Notes under the pieces: model-generated
Told to the model about the DNA's origin: nothing
What the model saw: the letters and a program-made list of their open reading frames with translations, nothing else
Database searches by the model: none
Position numbers and translations under genes: made by a program
Shown here: piece by piece, positions 41,887 through 50,747 of the stretch
How positions within the stretch are numbered: position 1 is the first letter of the stretch
Layout: each line of letters opens with the position of its first letter
Assembly (NCBI GenBank): GCA_050331095.1
Contig: JBHJHE010000045.1
Span: 11,567 to 75,566, forward strand
DNA from: MED-G105 sp050331095
Lineage (GTDB): Bacteria > Pseudomonadota > Alphaproteobacteria > Caulobacterales > Parvularculaceae
DNA: 64,000 nucleotides
Direction: 5' to 3'

Positions 41887-43056
41887 GTGACAGAGGCCAT
41901 CGAGGACATAGCCGCGCAGAAGGCGTGGATCGCGCGTTTGATCGCTTACGACACGACGTCGCGCAATTCGAACCTCGCGCTTATCGACGACGTGGAGGAT
42001 TTCCTCCGACGATCGGGCGCGGCGACGTTCCGCGTGCCGAACGACGACGGAACGAAGACCAATCTCTACGGCGTCGTCGGCCCTATGGCGCCGGGCGGGG
42101 TCGTCCTTTCCGGCCACACGGACGTCGTGCCGGTGGACGGCCAGTCCTGGGAGAGCGATCCGTTCACGCTCGCCGAGCGCGGCGACAAGCTCTACGGCCG
42201 CGGCGCCTGCGACATGAAGTCCTTCTCCGCCGTCGCCCTCTCGCTTGTCGAGGAAATGCGCGCCGCCGAGCTAAAGCGGCCGATCATATTCGCCCTTTCT
42301 TATGACGAAGAGGTCGGCTGTCTCGGCGCGCCGCGGATGATCGACGAAATCATCGCCCGCCTGCCGCGGCCTGAAGCGGTCATCGTCGGCGAGCCGACGA
42401 TGATGAAGGTCGTCGACGGCCATAAAGGGATTGCGTCCTTCCGCACGACCGTCACCGGCTTCACGCCCCATTCGAGCCAAACGGACCGCGGCGTCTCAGC
42501 GGTCGAAGGCGCGGCGAAGCTGATCGCCAAGATCGCCGGCATGCGCGAGACGCGGGCGCGCAACGCCGATCCGGACTGCCCGTTTTCGCCGCCCCATTCG
42601 ACGATGACCGTGAACGTCGTCGATGGCGGCACGCAGCTCAACATCATGGCGGCGAGCTGCGCCTTCGAGTGGGACTGCCGCGTGGTGCCGGGCGAGACGG
42701 CGGCGGACATTTTCGACGAGTTCGCCGACGCTGCGCTCGGCGTGCAAGCCGAGATGCGCGAGATCGCCGGCGACTGTCGTGTTGACACGGAGCAACTGAC
42801 GAACGCTCCGTCCCTTGCACCGCGGGCGGACAATCCGGCTGCGGATCTCGCCAAGGCGTTGACGGGTCACAACGCGACGGAAGTCGTTTCCTACGCCGCC
42901 GAGGCTGGCCAGTTCCAGGCCGCCGGCCTGCCGACCGTCATTTGCGGGCCGGGGTCGATCGATCAGGCTCACCAGGCGAACGAGTACGTCTCCGTCGACC
43001 AGGTGGCCCAGAGCAAGGCGTTTATGCGCCGATTGATCGCCCGTCTGGCGGCTTGA
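41887..43056 (+). CDS. argE: Acetylornithine deacetylase
   Basis: This 389-residue M20 dizinc hydrolase has LSGHTDVVPVDGQSW, LYGRGACDMKSFSAVAL, FALSYDEEVGCLGAPRMI and the CGPGSIDQAHQANEYV segment that distinguishes ArgE from DapE. It removes the acetyl group from N-acetylornithine in arginine synthesis. The start is GTG 41887. No other arg gene is near. It is followed after about 50 bp by the CBS-domain gene. Confidence 0.93.
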   Translation: MTEAIEDIAAQKAWIARLIAYDTTSRNSNLALIDDVEDFLRRSGAATFRVPNDDGTKTNLYGVVGPMAPGGVVLSGHTDVVPVDGQSWESDPFTLAERGDKLYGRGACDMKSFSAVALSLVEEMRAAELKRPIIFALSYDEEVGCLGAPRMIDEIIARLPRPEAVIVGEPTMMKVVDGHKGIASFRTTVTGFTPHSSQTDRGVSAVEGAAKLIAKIAGMRETRARNADPDCPFSPPHSTMTVNVVDGGTQLNIMAASCAFEWDCRVVPGETAADIFDEFADAALGVQAEMREIAGDCRVDTEQLTNAPSLAPRADNPAADLAKALTGHNATEVVSYAAEAGQFQAAGLPTVICGPGSIDQAHQANEYVSVDQVAQSKAFMRRLIARLAA

Positions 43057-43107
43057 TCGCCGGTCGACGCCTACAACGTATTCGCTCTCAAGCCTTCAAC
43101 GGAGCCG

Positions 43108-43623
43108 ATGCGCATGAAAATCAAAGATCGTCCGGAATACGCTCAAAAAACCGACATCCTCCGGTTCTCGCCCGGCGTGACCGTCGCCGAGGCGGTCAAG
43201 GCGATGTCGACGAAGAATTACGGCTCGAGCCTCGTCATCGACGAGAACGAAAAGCTTCTCGGCATCTTCACCGAGCGCGACTTGATGCGCCGCGTCGTCG
43301 CCAACGACGTCGACCCGGCGACGACGCCGTTGCGCGACGTGATGACCGACAGCGTAAAGGTGGCGACCGCCGAGGACAGCTTGATCGACTGGCTGCGGAT
43401 CATGTCGAACGAGCGGTTTCGCCACCTGCCCGTCGTCGATGAAGACGGAAGGGTCGTGACCATTATGTCGCAGGGCGACTTCGTGTCGTATACATGGCCC
43501 GACCTCCTGCAACGCGTCGGCGAACAGGCGCGAGCCACGATAGCGCCGAACGTGCAGATCGCCTTCATGGTCGGCGGGGTCATGCTCTACACGATTGTGA
43601 TGATGCTGATCTTCGCCGCCTAG
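43108..43623 (+). CDS. CBS-pair protein with C-terminal membrane anchor
   Basis: This 171-residue protein has two CBS motifs: VTVAEAVKAMSTKNYGSSLV with GIFTERDLMRRV, then VATAEDSLIDWLRIMSNERF with LPVVDEDGRVV. CBS pairs bind adenosine nucleotides or SAM. Unlike most stand-alone CBS proteins it ends in a hydrophobic helix (IAFMVGGVMLYTIVMMLIFAA region), so it is probably attached to the membrane by its tail. The target it regulates is unknown. Confidence 0.88.
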   Translation: MRMKIKDRPEYAQKTDILRFSPGVTVAEAVKAMSTKNYGSSLVIDENEKLLGIFTERDLMRRVVANDVDPATTPLRDVMTDSVKVATAEDSLIDWLRIMSNERFRHLPVVDEDGRVVTIMSQGDFVSYTWPDLLQRVGEQARATIAPNVQIAFMVGGVMLYTIVMMLIFAA

Positions 43624-43731
43624 GCGCGGTTCGGGCGGGCGTTAAGCCCGCCGCTTTACCCAGCGTTTACGCTGCGCTGCGACGGTCCGCCCGTGGTCGG
43701 CGGGCGACGGCCGCGCGGGTAAGGGCGCGTT

Positions 43732-45153
43732 GTGAAGAAGATCAGTCAATGTCGGGCGTGCGGTTCAACGAGCCTGCGCCCGGCGTTCGTCATTGAGAGC
43801 GCCGCAGCGTCGGCCGGCGGCGACGTGCGGCGCGGCGAGGCCAACCTCGCGCGCGGTCTTTTCGGCGGCGAGGGGTTCGCGGCGTCCGGCGCCAGCGCTT
43901 ATCGCTATGTGCGTTGCGACAGCGGTCAGAACGCTGAAGCTTGCGGCCTTGTCCAGAACGAACGCCTTGGGGCCGCGCCGATGGCCCCGCCGCCCTCCGG
44001 GCTCTACCGCTCCAACCGCAGCCATTTGCGCGCCGTCGCCACGGAGGCGTTGGAGCTCGTGTCCGGCCGCGATTGCGCCGCCCTCGACATCGGTTGTTCC
44101 GACGGCACGTTGTTGTCGTTCTATCCTCGCTGGGTCGAGCGCTACGGCGTCGACCGCGCCGACGTTGTCGAGCAGATCGGCGCCTGGGCGTGGCGGGCCC
44201 GGGCGGCGTTTCCGTCGATCGAGATCGACCGCGCCCTCGGCGACCGCAAATTCGATATCGTCACGGCGATCTCGGTTCTTGAAGAGGTGGACGAACCGCG
44301 CGCGTTTCTCGCCCGCATCAAGGCGCTGCTCGCCCCCGACGGCGTTCTCGCGCTTGAGACGCTCTATGCGCCGATGACCCTGACCCGCACGAGCGTCGAG
44401 GCGGTCATGGACGGCAAGGCGGCGCTCTATTCGCTCGGCGCCCTGGAGCGTCTTTTGCGCGAGTGCGATCTGAAGATCTTCCGCGGCGCCGTAACGGACA
44501 AGAACGGCGGGTCGGTGAGGCTCTTCGCTTGCCACGCCGACGTGGACGCCTACGATTTCGATCCGTGGTACGAGCGTCTCGCGCGGCTGTGGGACGAGGA
44601 GAACGCCCTCGCGCTCCACATGCCGGCGCCATACCAGGCGTTTCAGGGGCGCGCTGAAGAAGCCCGCGCCGCTTTCGCCGACTTTATGGTCGCGGCCCGC
44701 CGCCGCGGCGAGGTCGCCCACATCGTCGGCGCCGGCGAGGCGGCTCGCGAAATCTTTCATTGGGCCGGTCCCGGCGTCTCGGCGATCGAAGCGGCGGTCG
44801 CGCCGAACGACGTCGCCGGCGACGCCGCCGACGGCGCGCGTCTTTGCCCCGGCGGCCCGCCGCTCGTCAGCGAGGCGGAATCGCGGGCGTTGGAGCCGGA
44901 CTACTTCATCGCGCCGTCGGCGCTGAAGCGCGAAATGCTGGAGCGGTGGCGCGAGCCGATCCTTCGCGGCGCGACGTTCCTCTTTCCGACGCCGACGCCC
45001 CACATCGTCGACGCCGGCAACTACGCCGCCGAACTCGGCAAGTCCCTCGCCGACGGCGATGGGGCGGGCGGCGTCGAAACCCTGCGCGCGATCTTGAGCG
45101 CCGCGGGCGGCCTGCGCGTCGTCGCCGACGCCGGGGCGCGCAAGCGCGCCTGA
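43732..45153 (+). CDS. Class I SAM methyltransferase, NDP-sugar C-methyltransferase-like
   Basis: This 473-residue protein has an N-terminal zinc-ribbon-like region (CRACGS and C-x7-C in CDSGQNAEAC). A Rossmann methyltransferase follows with motif I LDIGCSDGTLLSFYP, SVLEEVDEPRAFLARIK and LLAPDGVLALETLYAP. The C-terminal domain has VAHIVGAGEAAREIFHW and DYFIAPSALKREMLERW. The order resembles TylCIII-type sugar C-methyltransferases (Methyltransf_13/_14). Possible roles are deoxysugar or surface glycan synthesis; galE is 1.2 kb downstream. The start GTG 43732 is only moderately sure. Confidence 0.78.
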   Translation: MKKISQCRACGSTSLRPAFVIESAAASAGGDVRRGEANLARGLFGGEGFAASGASAYRYVRCDSGQNAEACGLVQNERLGAAPMAPPPSGLYRSNRSHLRAVATEALELVSGRDCAALDIGCSDGTLLSFYPRWVERYGVDRADVVEQIGAWAWRARAAFPSIEIDRALGDRKFDIVTAISVLEEVDEPRAFLARIKALLAPDGVLALETLYAPMTLTRTSVEAVMDGKAALYSLGALERLLRECDLKIFRGAVTDKNGGSVRLFACHADVDAYDFDPWYERLARLWDEENALALHMPAPYQAFQGRAEEARAAFADFMVAARRRGEVAHIVGAGEAAREIFHWAGPGVSAIEAAVAPNDVAGDAADGARLCPGGPPLVSEAESRALEPDYFIAPSALKREMLERWREPILRGATFLFPTPTPHIVDAGNYAAELGKSLADGDGAGGVETLRAILSAAGGLRVVADAGARKRA

Positions 45154-45160
45154 TCGGCCA

Positions 45161-45577
45161 TCAAGTTTTTCTGCGAACGAATTTGAGCCCTGACCAGTCC
45201 GCGTCGACGGCGCAGACTTTGACGTCGCCCCAGCCGAGCGGCAGGAGCGTCGCGCGCAGATCGTCCTCCGTCAGGTCGACATGGAGAGGCGAGCTTTTCT
45301 TGGGCCACGAGATCCAGAGGGCGCCGCCGGGCGCGACCTTGTCGAGCGCGCCGGGGATCGCCGCCGCGAGCTTCGCTCGGTTGGCGCAAAACAGATGGAC
45401 GACGTCGCCGCCCGCCGCCCGCTTGCGGAACGCGACGTCTTCGGCGCCCGCCATCAGCGCGTCGTAACTGGCGGGCGCGTTGAGCGCGAGGCAAGTCATC
45501 CCTGGCTTCAAGCCGATCTTCTGGAACAGCGGCTTGCCGGAATAGCCGTGAACCGGCGCGGGCGCGGCCCTTTTCAT
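45161..45577 (-). CDS. DUF3052 family protein
   Basis: This 138-residue soluble protein matches DUF3052: GYSGKPLFQKIGLKPGMTCL, VHLFCANRAKLAAAIPGAL, GALWISWPKKSS and DLRATLLPLGWGDVKVCAVD. The fold resembles small Rossmann-like domains; no function is known. Its ATG overlaps the stop of the upstream membrane-protein gene (ATGA), so the two are translationally coupled. Confidence 0.88.
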   Translation of the reverse strand: MKRAAPAPVHGYSGKPLFQKIGLKPGMTCLALNAPASYDALMAGAEDVAFRKRAAGGDVVHLFCANRAKLAAAIPGALDKVAPGGALWISWPKKSSPLHVDLTEDDLRATLLPLGWGDVKVCAVDADWSGLKFVRRKT

Positions 45578-46047
45578 GGCGTCGATCGCGCCCGCCGCAT
45601 GAAGCGCCGAACGATCAGCGCCGCAACGAACAACTCGAGCCAGGCGAGGGGCAGCGCGGTCCACATGATCGGCGCCGGCGCGAGGCCCATATTGCCGCCG
45701 CCGAGCCAGAGGAGGCCGAACGTCCCGAGCGTGAAGCCCGTCGCGCCGAACGCCGCCTCGGCGAGCGTCGCGCCGCGCGCTTGAAGATAGAGCCAGAAGA
45801 AGCCCGTCGCCGCCGCGATCAGGATCGTGGCCCAAACGCCCCAAACGGCGAAGATCGCCAGGTTCATCGCGCCGACGCCAGGGTCGTCCGGATAAGCGGC
45901 GCGCAGCATCGGCCGCACGATCGCAAAGTAACGCCAGACCTCCGACGCGTTGATCCACACATAGTTGGCGGCGAACGCGCCGACGAGGGCGCGCGGCGCC
46001 CCGCCCGTGCGTCCGTCGTCGCTGTCTCGGTGCGGTTCGGCTCTCAT
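45574..46047 (-). CDS. Four-TM membrane protein, unknown function
   Basis: This 157-residue protein has about four hydrophobic segments (MNLAIFAVWGVWATILIAAA, GFFWLYL, FTLGTFGLLWLGGGN, ALPLAWLELFVAALIV). The WxxY/YLQARG and APAPIMWTALPLAWLE elements look conserved, but I cannot name the family. It is coupled by a 4-bp overlap to the DUF3052 gene. The start is uncertain within the first 20 codons. Confidence 0.7.
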   Translation of the reverse strand: MRAEPHRDSDDGRTGGAPRALVGAFAANYVWINASEVWRYFAIVRPMLRAAYPDDPGVGAMNLAIFAVWGVWATILIAAATGFFWLYLQARGATLAEAAFGATGFTLGTFGLLWLGGGNMGLAPAPIMWTALPLAWLELFVAALIVRRFMRRARSTP

Positions 46048-46315
46048 GAACGCGATCTCTCCGCGGACCCGGCGCCGGCGTCAACGCCATCGTGATCGCT
46101 TGCGCCGCGGATCGCGCGGAAAAAGACGCAAAACATCACAAAATTTAAACCGAACGTTTTCCATAACAAGTGCGCCGTGGCGGTCGTCCGTCCGGCGCGA
46201 TACGAGAAACGTTGCGTCAATTTCGATCCCCGCCGTTTGCTTGGAGCGCGCGGCGTCGTACGGAGCGAAGCGAGCGGCGTTCGTCCGAGAGCGTCGCGTG
46301 GCGGAAAGGCGGACC

Positions 46316-47314
46316 ATGACCGTCCTCGTGACCGGCGGCGCCGGATACATCGGCGCGCACATGCTGCTCGCCCTCGCGGAGGCGGGAGAGGAAGCCGTCG
46401 CGCTCGACGACCTCTCCAACGGCGCGCGCTGGCTCGCGCCCCGTTCAGCGGACCTTGTCATTGGCGATGTCGGCGACGCCGATTTCGTCGAACGCGTCCT
46501 GCGCGCCCGCGGCGTCGACGAGGTGATCCACTTCGCGGGCTCGACGCTCATTCAGGATTCGATCTCACGCCCGCTCGACTATTACGAAAACAACACCGCG
46601 AATACGATCCGTCTCCTGAAGGCGTGCGCGGCGTGCGGCGTCAAACGCTTTATTTTTTCGTCGACGGCCGCCGTTTATGGCCGGCCCGCGTCCTCGCCCG
46701 TTAGCGAAAGCGCCGCCGTCGCCTCGATTTCGCCCTACGGCGCGTCTATGGCCATGAGCGAACGCGTGCTCGACGACGTCGCCCGCGCGGCCGGCATGAC
46801 GTACGCGACGTTGCGTTATTTCAACGTCGCCGGCGCGGATCCGGCCCTGCGGGCAGGCCAGATCGGCAAGCCGACCCACCTCGTTCGCGTCGCGGCGCAA
46901 ATCGCCGTCGGCGCCCGCCGGGAGAACCTGCAGATTTACGGCGGCGACTACTCCACGCCCGACGGCACGGCGATCCGCGACTACGTCCACGTCAGCGATC
47001 TCGCCGACGCGCACCTCGCCGCGCTGGAACGCCTGCGCGCCGGCGGCCGGTCGACGACGCTCAACTGCGGCTATGGCCGCGGCTACTCGGTGCTTGAGGT
47101 GATCGACGCCGTCGAGCGCGTTTCTGGCGAAGCGTTGCCGACGGCGCCGGCCCCCCGGCGCGAGGGCGATCCCCCGCAGCTCATCGCCGACACGGCGGCG
47201 ATACGCACGCAGATCGACTGGCGCCCGCGCTATGACGAGATCGACTTTATCGTCCGTACGGCGATCGACTGGGAGCGGAAGATGAACGCCGCCCTCCTGG
47301 AGCGCAGCGCTTGA
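46316..47314 (+). CDS. galE: UDP-glucose 4-epimerase; catalytic Lys replaced by Met
   Basis: This 332-residue SDR protein has VLVTGGAGYIGAHM (NAD-binding), VIHFAGSTLIQDSI, IFSSTAAVYG, LRYFNVAGADPALRAGQ and GTAIRDYVHVSDLADAHLAA. GalE interconverts UDP-glucose and UDP-galactose. In the YxxxK motif the sequence reads SPYGASMAMSE: Tyr141 is kept, but the Lys is Met145 (codon ATG 46748-46750, one base from AAG). This should cripple hydride transfer unless another residue replaces it. It overlaps the VanZ-like gene downstream by 4 bp (TTGA). Confidence 0.88.
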   Translation: MTVLVTGGAGYIGAHMLLALAEAGEEAVALDDLSNGARWLAPRSADLVIGDVGDADFVERVLRARGVDEVIHFAGSTLIQDSISRPLDYYENNTANTIRLLKACAACGVKRFIFSSTAAVYGRPASSPVSESAAVASISPYGASMAMSERVLDDVARAAGMTYATLRYFNVAGADPALRAGQIGKPTHLVRVAAQIAVGARRENLQIYGGDYSTPDGTAIRDYVHVSDLADAHLAALERLRAGGRSTTLNCGYGRGYSVLEVIDAVERVSGEALPTAPAPRREGDPPQLIADTAAIRTQIDWRPRYDEIDFIVRTAIDWERKMNAALLERSA

Positions 47315-47796
47315 GCCGTCTCAACTGGATTTTGGGGCCGAGGCGCGCGCCGATCTGGCGGGCGACTTTCGTCTTTCTCGCGCTTGCCGCCACGTGGGCG
47401 ACCTTAACGCCGAACGCCGATCCGGTAGGGCGGGGACTCTCGATGTTGCGGTGGATCGCCGAACTCGTTCTCGGCGACCCCAACGAGGACGACAAGATCG
47501 GCCATTTCGCCGCCTATGGCGCGCTTGGCGGCGCGCTCGCCCTTTCGCGCGGCGATTTCTTCAGGGGGCGCGCACCCGGCGGGCGATTGTTCGGCGCCGT
47601 CCTTCTCGCCGCTTACGGAGCGAGTCTCGAATACGCGCAGCTCCTCGGCGGCGTGCGGTACGCCGACCCCGCCGACGGCCTTGCGAACGCGCTTGGCGCG
47701 ATCTGCGGCGTTCTCGTCGGACTGCTCCTCGAACGGATCGCCGAGATCCGTGCGTCGCGCCGCGCCGGCGCGTACTACGCCGCCGGGCGCCGCTAG
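47311..47796 (+). CDS. VanZ-like membrane protein
   Basis: This 161-residue protein starts with TTG overlapping the galE stop. It has about four TM segments: FVFLALAATWATLTP; DDKIGHFAAYGALGGALAL with the conserved Asp/Lys/His of VanZ-like proteins; LFGAVLLAAYGASLEYAQLL; and GLANALGAICGVLVGLLLE. VanZ contributes to teicoplanin resistance in Gram-positives; the role of proteobacterial versions is unknown. It is translationally coupled to galE. Confidence 0.8.
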   Translation: MSRLNWILGPRRAPIWRATFVFLALAATWATLTPNADPVGRGLSMLRWIAELVLGDPNEDDKIGHFAAYGALGGALALSRGDFFRGRAPGGRLFGAVLLAAYGASLEYAQLLGGVRYADPADGLANALGAICGVLVGLLLERIAEIRASRRAGAYYAAGRR

Positions 47797-47874
47797 ACGC
47801 TCGCTTGCGCCGGTTGCGGAACGGCGCGGCTTCGCCCAAGGATCTCGTCCGACGGATTGACGCGGGAGGGATCG

Positions 47875-48711
47875 ATGGACGCGCTGTTGTCTCTGGAGAA
47901 CCTGTTCACGCTCGCCATGTTGGTGTTGCTGCAGGCGGTGTTGGGCTTCGACAACCTTCTCTACATCTCGATTGAATCCCAGCGCGTCGAACCCGCGCGC
48001 CGTCAGTTCGTTCGCCGCATGGGCATCGGGCTGGCCGTCGGCCTGCGGCTTGTCCTGCTGCTGGCGGTCGTCGGCGTCCTGGAGCGGTTCGCCGAACCGT
48101 TTCTGGCGTTCGACTTCGGCTTCGTCGACGCGGAGTTCACGATCCACGCGGTGGTTTCGCTCTTCGGCGGCGCCTTCATCATCTACACCGCGACGAAAGA
48201 GATCATGCATCTCCTCGCCATCGATCATCTGGACCAAGTGGAGGGCACCAGCCAGCGCAGCGTCCCGACGGCGCTCTTCTGGATCGTGACGATGAACCTC
48301 GTCTTCTCGTTCGACTCGCTCCTGTCGGCGATCGCCTTGACCGACGTTCTGCCCGTTATGGCGCTCGCCATCATCATCGGCGGCGCGATGATGATCCTCC
48401 TCGCCGATCAGGTTGCGGCGTTCATCGAGAAGAACCGGATGTATGAGGTGATCGGACTGTTCATCCTCTTCATCGTCGGCATCCTGCTCGTCTCCGAGGG
48501 CGGCCATCTCGCGCACATGCACCTGTTCGGCTACGAAGTGACGCCGATGTCGAAGACGACGTTCTACTTCGTGATTTTCGTGATGGTGGTCGTCAACATC
48601 GTGCAAACGCGCTACCGCAAGAAGATCGAGGCTCAGCGGCGGCGGGAGCGCGGCCCCCGCGTCGCGCCGACTTCCGCCGCGGCGGCGCCGGCCGCCGCGC
48701 CCGCCGAATAG
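47875..48711 (+). CDS. TerC-family integral membrane protein
   Basis: This 278-residue protein has seven or eight TM helices. The family landmarks are two acidic TM motifs, VLLQAVLGFDNLLYISIES and MNLVFSFDSLLSAIALTDVL, likely metal-binding, and IIIGGAMMILLADQVAAFIE. TerC-like proteins are linked to tellurite resistance and to metal (Mn) export during protein secretion. ATG 47875 has GGGAGG 6 nt upstream. The C-terminal tail is Ala/Pro-rich and cytoplasmic. Confidence 0.9.
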   Translation: MDALLSLENLFTLAMLVLLQAVLGFDNLLYISIESQRVEPARRQFVRRMGIGLAVGLRLVLLLAVVGVLERFAEPFLAFDFGFVDAEFTIHAVVSLFGGAFIIYTATKEIMHLLAIDHLDQVEGTSQRSVPTALFWIVTMNLVFSFDSLLSAIALTDVLPVMALAIIIGGAMMILLADQVAAFIEKNRMYEVIGLFILFIVGILLVSEGGHLAHMHLFGYEVTPMSKTTFYFVIFVMVVVNIVQTRYRKKIEAQRRRERGPRVAPTSAAAAPAAAPAE

Positions 48712-48733
48712 ATATTCGGGAGCCGCCAGGCCG

Positions 48734-49930
48734 ATGGCCGTCTCCGTATCCGAATTGCCGAAGCTTGAGCGGGCCGATCGGGGCGAGGACGACCATGCGC
48801 TTCTGAAGCGCTATCGCGACGCGGGGCCCATGGCGATTAGCCCGCTCGGCCTACCGGTCGCGCTGCGGTACAGGCATATCGACGCCCTGATGGACGGCGC
48901 GCGAACCCGCCAGGTCGAGATGGAGCCGATGGCGATTCAGGGCGTCGCGTCCGGTCCGATCTACGAGCTTTTTTCAAACACGATGCTGTTCGCGAACGGC
49001 GAGGTTCACCGCCGCCGCCGCGCGCCGGTGCAACGCGCGTTCGCCTTCAAGCTCATTGAGGCGATGCGCGGCGAGGTCGCCGCGCTTGCCGAGCAGATGG
49101 TCGCCGCGCGCCTTAACGCCGGGCCGTTCGATTTTCTCGACATGATCGCGGGCGAGTTGCCGGCGCGCGTGATCGCGCGCGTCATCGGCCTGCCGGACAC
49201 CGAAGCCGACAATTTTCGCCGGCTCGTCTATTCCGGCGTTCGCGGCGTCGCTATCCACGACCCAGCGGTGCGCCCCGAGATCGAGCGCGACCTCGCGTCG
49301 CTCACGGCCTATGTCGACGGCGTACTCGCCGAGCGCCGCGCAGCCCCGCGCGGCGACTTCGTTACCGGACTGATGAACGAGGCGGGCGATCTCACCGAGG
49401 AGGAAGTCCGCACACAGGTTCTCTCGCTTATTGTCGCGGGCTCGGACACGACGCGCCTCGCGATTTGCGCAACGCTCGCCTGTCTTCTTCAGAGACCCGA
49501 CCAGTGGCGGGCGTTCTGCGCCGATCCGCATGGCCTCAAGGCGAGCGTCGCTTCCGAGGGCCTGCGGTTCGAACCCTCCGTGGCGAGCGTGCCGCGCATC
49601 GCCCTCGTCGATTTCGAGCTCGACGGGGTCGCCATCCCCGCCGGCGCGTTCGTCAGCATCTCGACGATGTCCGCGATGCGCGACGAGGAGGCCTACCGAA
49701 CGCCGGACGCCTTCGATCTGCGCCGCGACGACCATCCGCGTTGGCATCCGATCTTCGGGGCTGGAGCCCATCGCTGCCTCGGGGAGGCGCTCGCGCGGAT
49801 CGAACTGGAGGAGACGCTGGCGGCGATCGCGACCGCCGCGCCCGACGCCGCGCTCGCCGGGGCGCCGCCGTCGTTCCGCGGCCTCGCGGCCGTGCGGACG
49901 ATCGATCGTATGGAGACGGTTTTAGCCTGA
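48734..49930 (+). CDS. Cytochrome P450
   Basis: This 398-residue soluble P450 has the I-helix oxygen-binding motif VAGSDTTR, ExxR as EGLR, and the haem-binding loop FGAGAHRCLGEALARIE with the Cys ligand. The size and lack of a membrane anchor fit bacterial class I P450s, which need a separate ferredoxin and reductase; neither is adjacent. The substrate is unknown. It starts 22 nt after the terC-like stop. Confidence 0.93.
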   Translation: MAVSVSELPKLERADRGEDDHALLKRYRDAGPMAISPLGLPVALRYRHIDALMDGARTRQVEMEPMAIQGVASGPIYELFSNTMLFANGEVHRRRRAPVQRAFAFKLIEAMRGEVAALAEQMVAARLNAGPFDFLDMIAGELPARVIARVIGLPDTEADNFRRLVYSGVRGVAIHDPAVRPEIERDLASLTAYVDGVLAERRAAPRGDFVTGLMNEAGDLTEEEVRTQVLSLIVAGSDTTRLAICATLACLLQRPDQWRAFCADPHGLKASVASEGLRFEPSVASVPRIALVDFELDGVAIPAGAFVSISTMSAMRDEEAYRTPDAFDLRRDDHPRWHPIFGAGAHRCLGEALARIELEETLAAIATAAPDAALAGAPPSFRGLAAVRTIDRMETVLA

Positions 49931-49932
49931 CG

Positions 49933-50142
49933 TCATTTGCCGAGCCAGCGCGCGATGAGCGTCGCGACGACGCTGACGAGGATCATCGTCGTCAACGGAA
50001 AATAGAACGAGAAGCCCTCGCGCTCGATCCGCACATCGCCGGGCAGGCGGCCGAGGCCGAGCTTTGCGACCAACGGCCAGGCAAGCCCCAGCGCGACGAG
50101 CGCGAGGCCGGCGACGATCAGCGTTTTCTGAACGGGGCTCAT
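49933..50142 (-). CDS. DUF2905 small membrane protein
   Basis: This 69-residue protein has two TM helices around LGRLPGDVRIEREGFSFYFP, the diagnostic DUF2905 loop, which is followed by LTTMILVSVVATLI. The function is unknown. The start at 50142 is the family start; the longer frame upstream runs antisense over the next gene. Confidence 0.9.
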   Translation of the reverse strand: MSPVQKTLIVAGLALVALGLAWPLVAKLGLGRLPGDVRIEREGFSFYFPLTTMILVSVVATLIARWLGK

Positions 50143-50250
50143 GGTCGTCGATCCTTCTGCGCGGCGCGACGCTTCATGGACAGGCGCGCCGACGGCGCCT
50201 ACTAAACGAATAGAAATCGCCGCCGCGTCAACGTCCAACGGAGCGACCCC

Positions 50251-50472
50251 ATGGCCACCGACCCTGAACGCATCACCATCCTCGCCCGCGAGTTCACCGC
50301 TGCGGCGCTTGAGTTCCACCGCGGCCGGATGGCCGAGAAGGGCTATCGGATGGAGGGGTCGATCACGCCCCGCGCGTTCAAAATGATCGAGGGCGTCGAG
50401 CCGCCGAAGGATCTCTTCGACGCCGAGCCTCTGTTCGCCGTCACTTTCGTCAAGCGCGACAGCATCGCTTAA
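50251..50472 (+). CDS. Small conserved-looking hypothetical protein
   Basis: This 73-residue soluble protein (TDPERITILAREFTAAALEF, MAEKGYRMEGSITPR, LFDAEPLFAVTFVKRDS) has a GGAG site about 9 nt before its ATG. It is likely a real gene because codon use matches the neighbours and its strand is not covered by another gene. I do not recognise the family. It is divergent from the DUF2905 gene. Confidence 0.65.
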   Translation: MATDPERITILAREFTAAALEFHRGRMAEKGYRMEGSITPRAFKMIEGVEPPKDLFDAEPLFAVTFVKRDSIA

Positions 50473-50747
50473 GCTGTCGCGACCAAAGTTCGGCTCGTCG
50501 TCAACCCGGTTTCCACGAGCGGCGGACCGCGTTGCCGTGACCTTACTGTCGCATAGGGCGACGCCCATGGCGCGGCGGAATGCGCTCGTCCCGGACAACA
50601 ACGCGCTGCGCTCCTGATTTGGCGAGGCGATCTCCGCACGGGCGCCGCCGCGGTTCCGGCGTTCGAGCCGCCGGCCGAGATAACGGATAGCGTCTTTGCA
50701 GGTTTGGGTCCTGCCGGCCGAGCGTCAGGCCGAGCGCTCGCGGCGGA

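Noticed and set aside
43634..43652. Hairpin GGCGGGC-GTTAA-GCCCGCC after the CBS gene as a terminator
   Set aside because: It is only 7 bp and lacks a T-run; it may be chance in GC-rich DNA.
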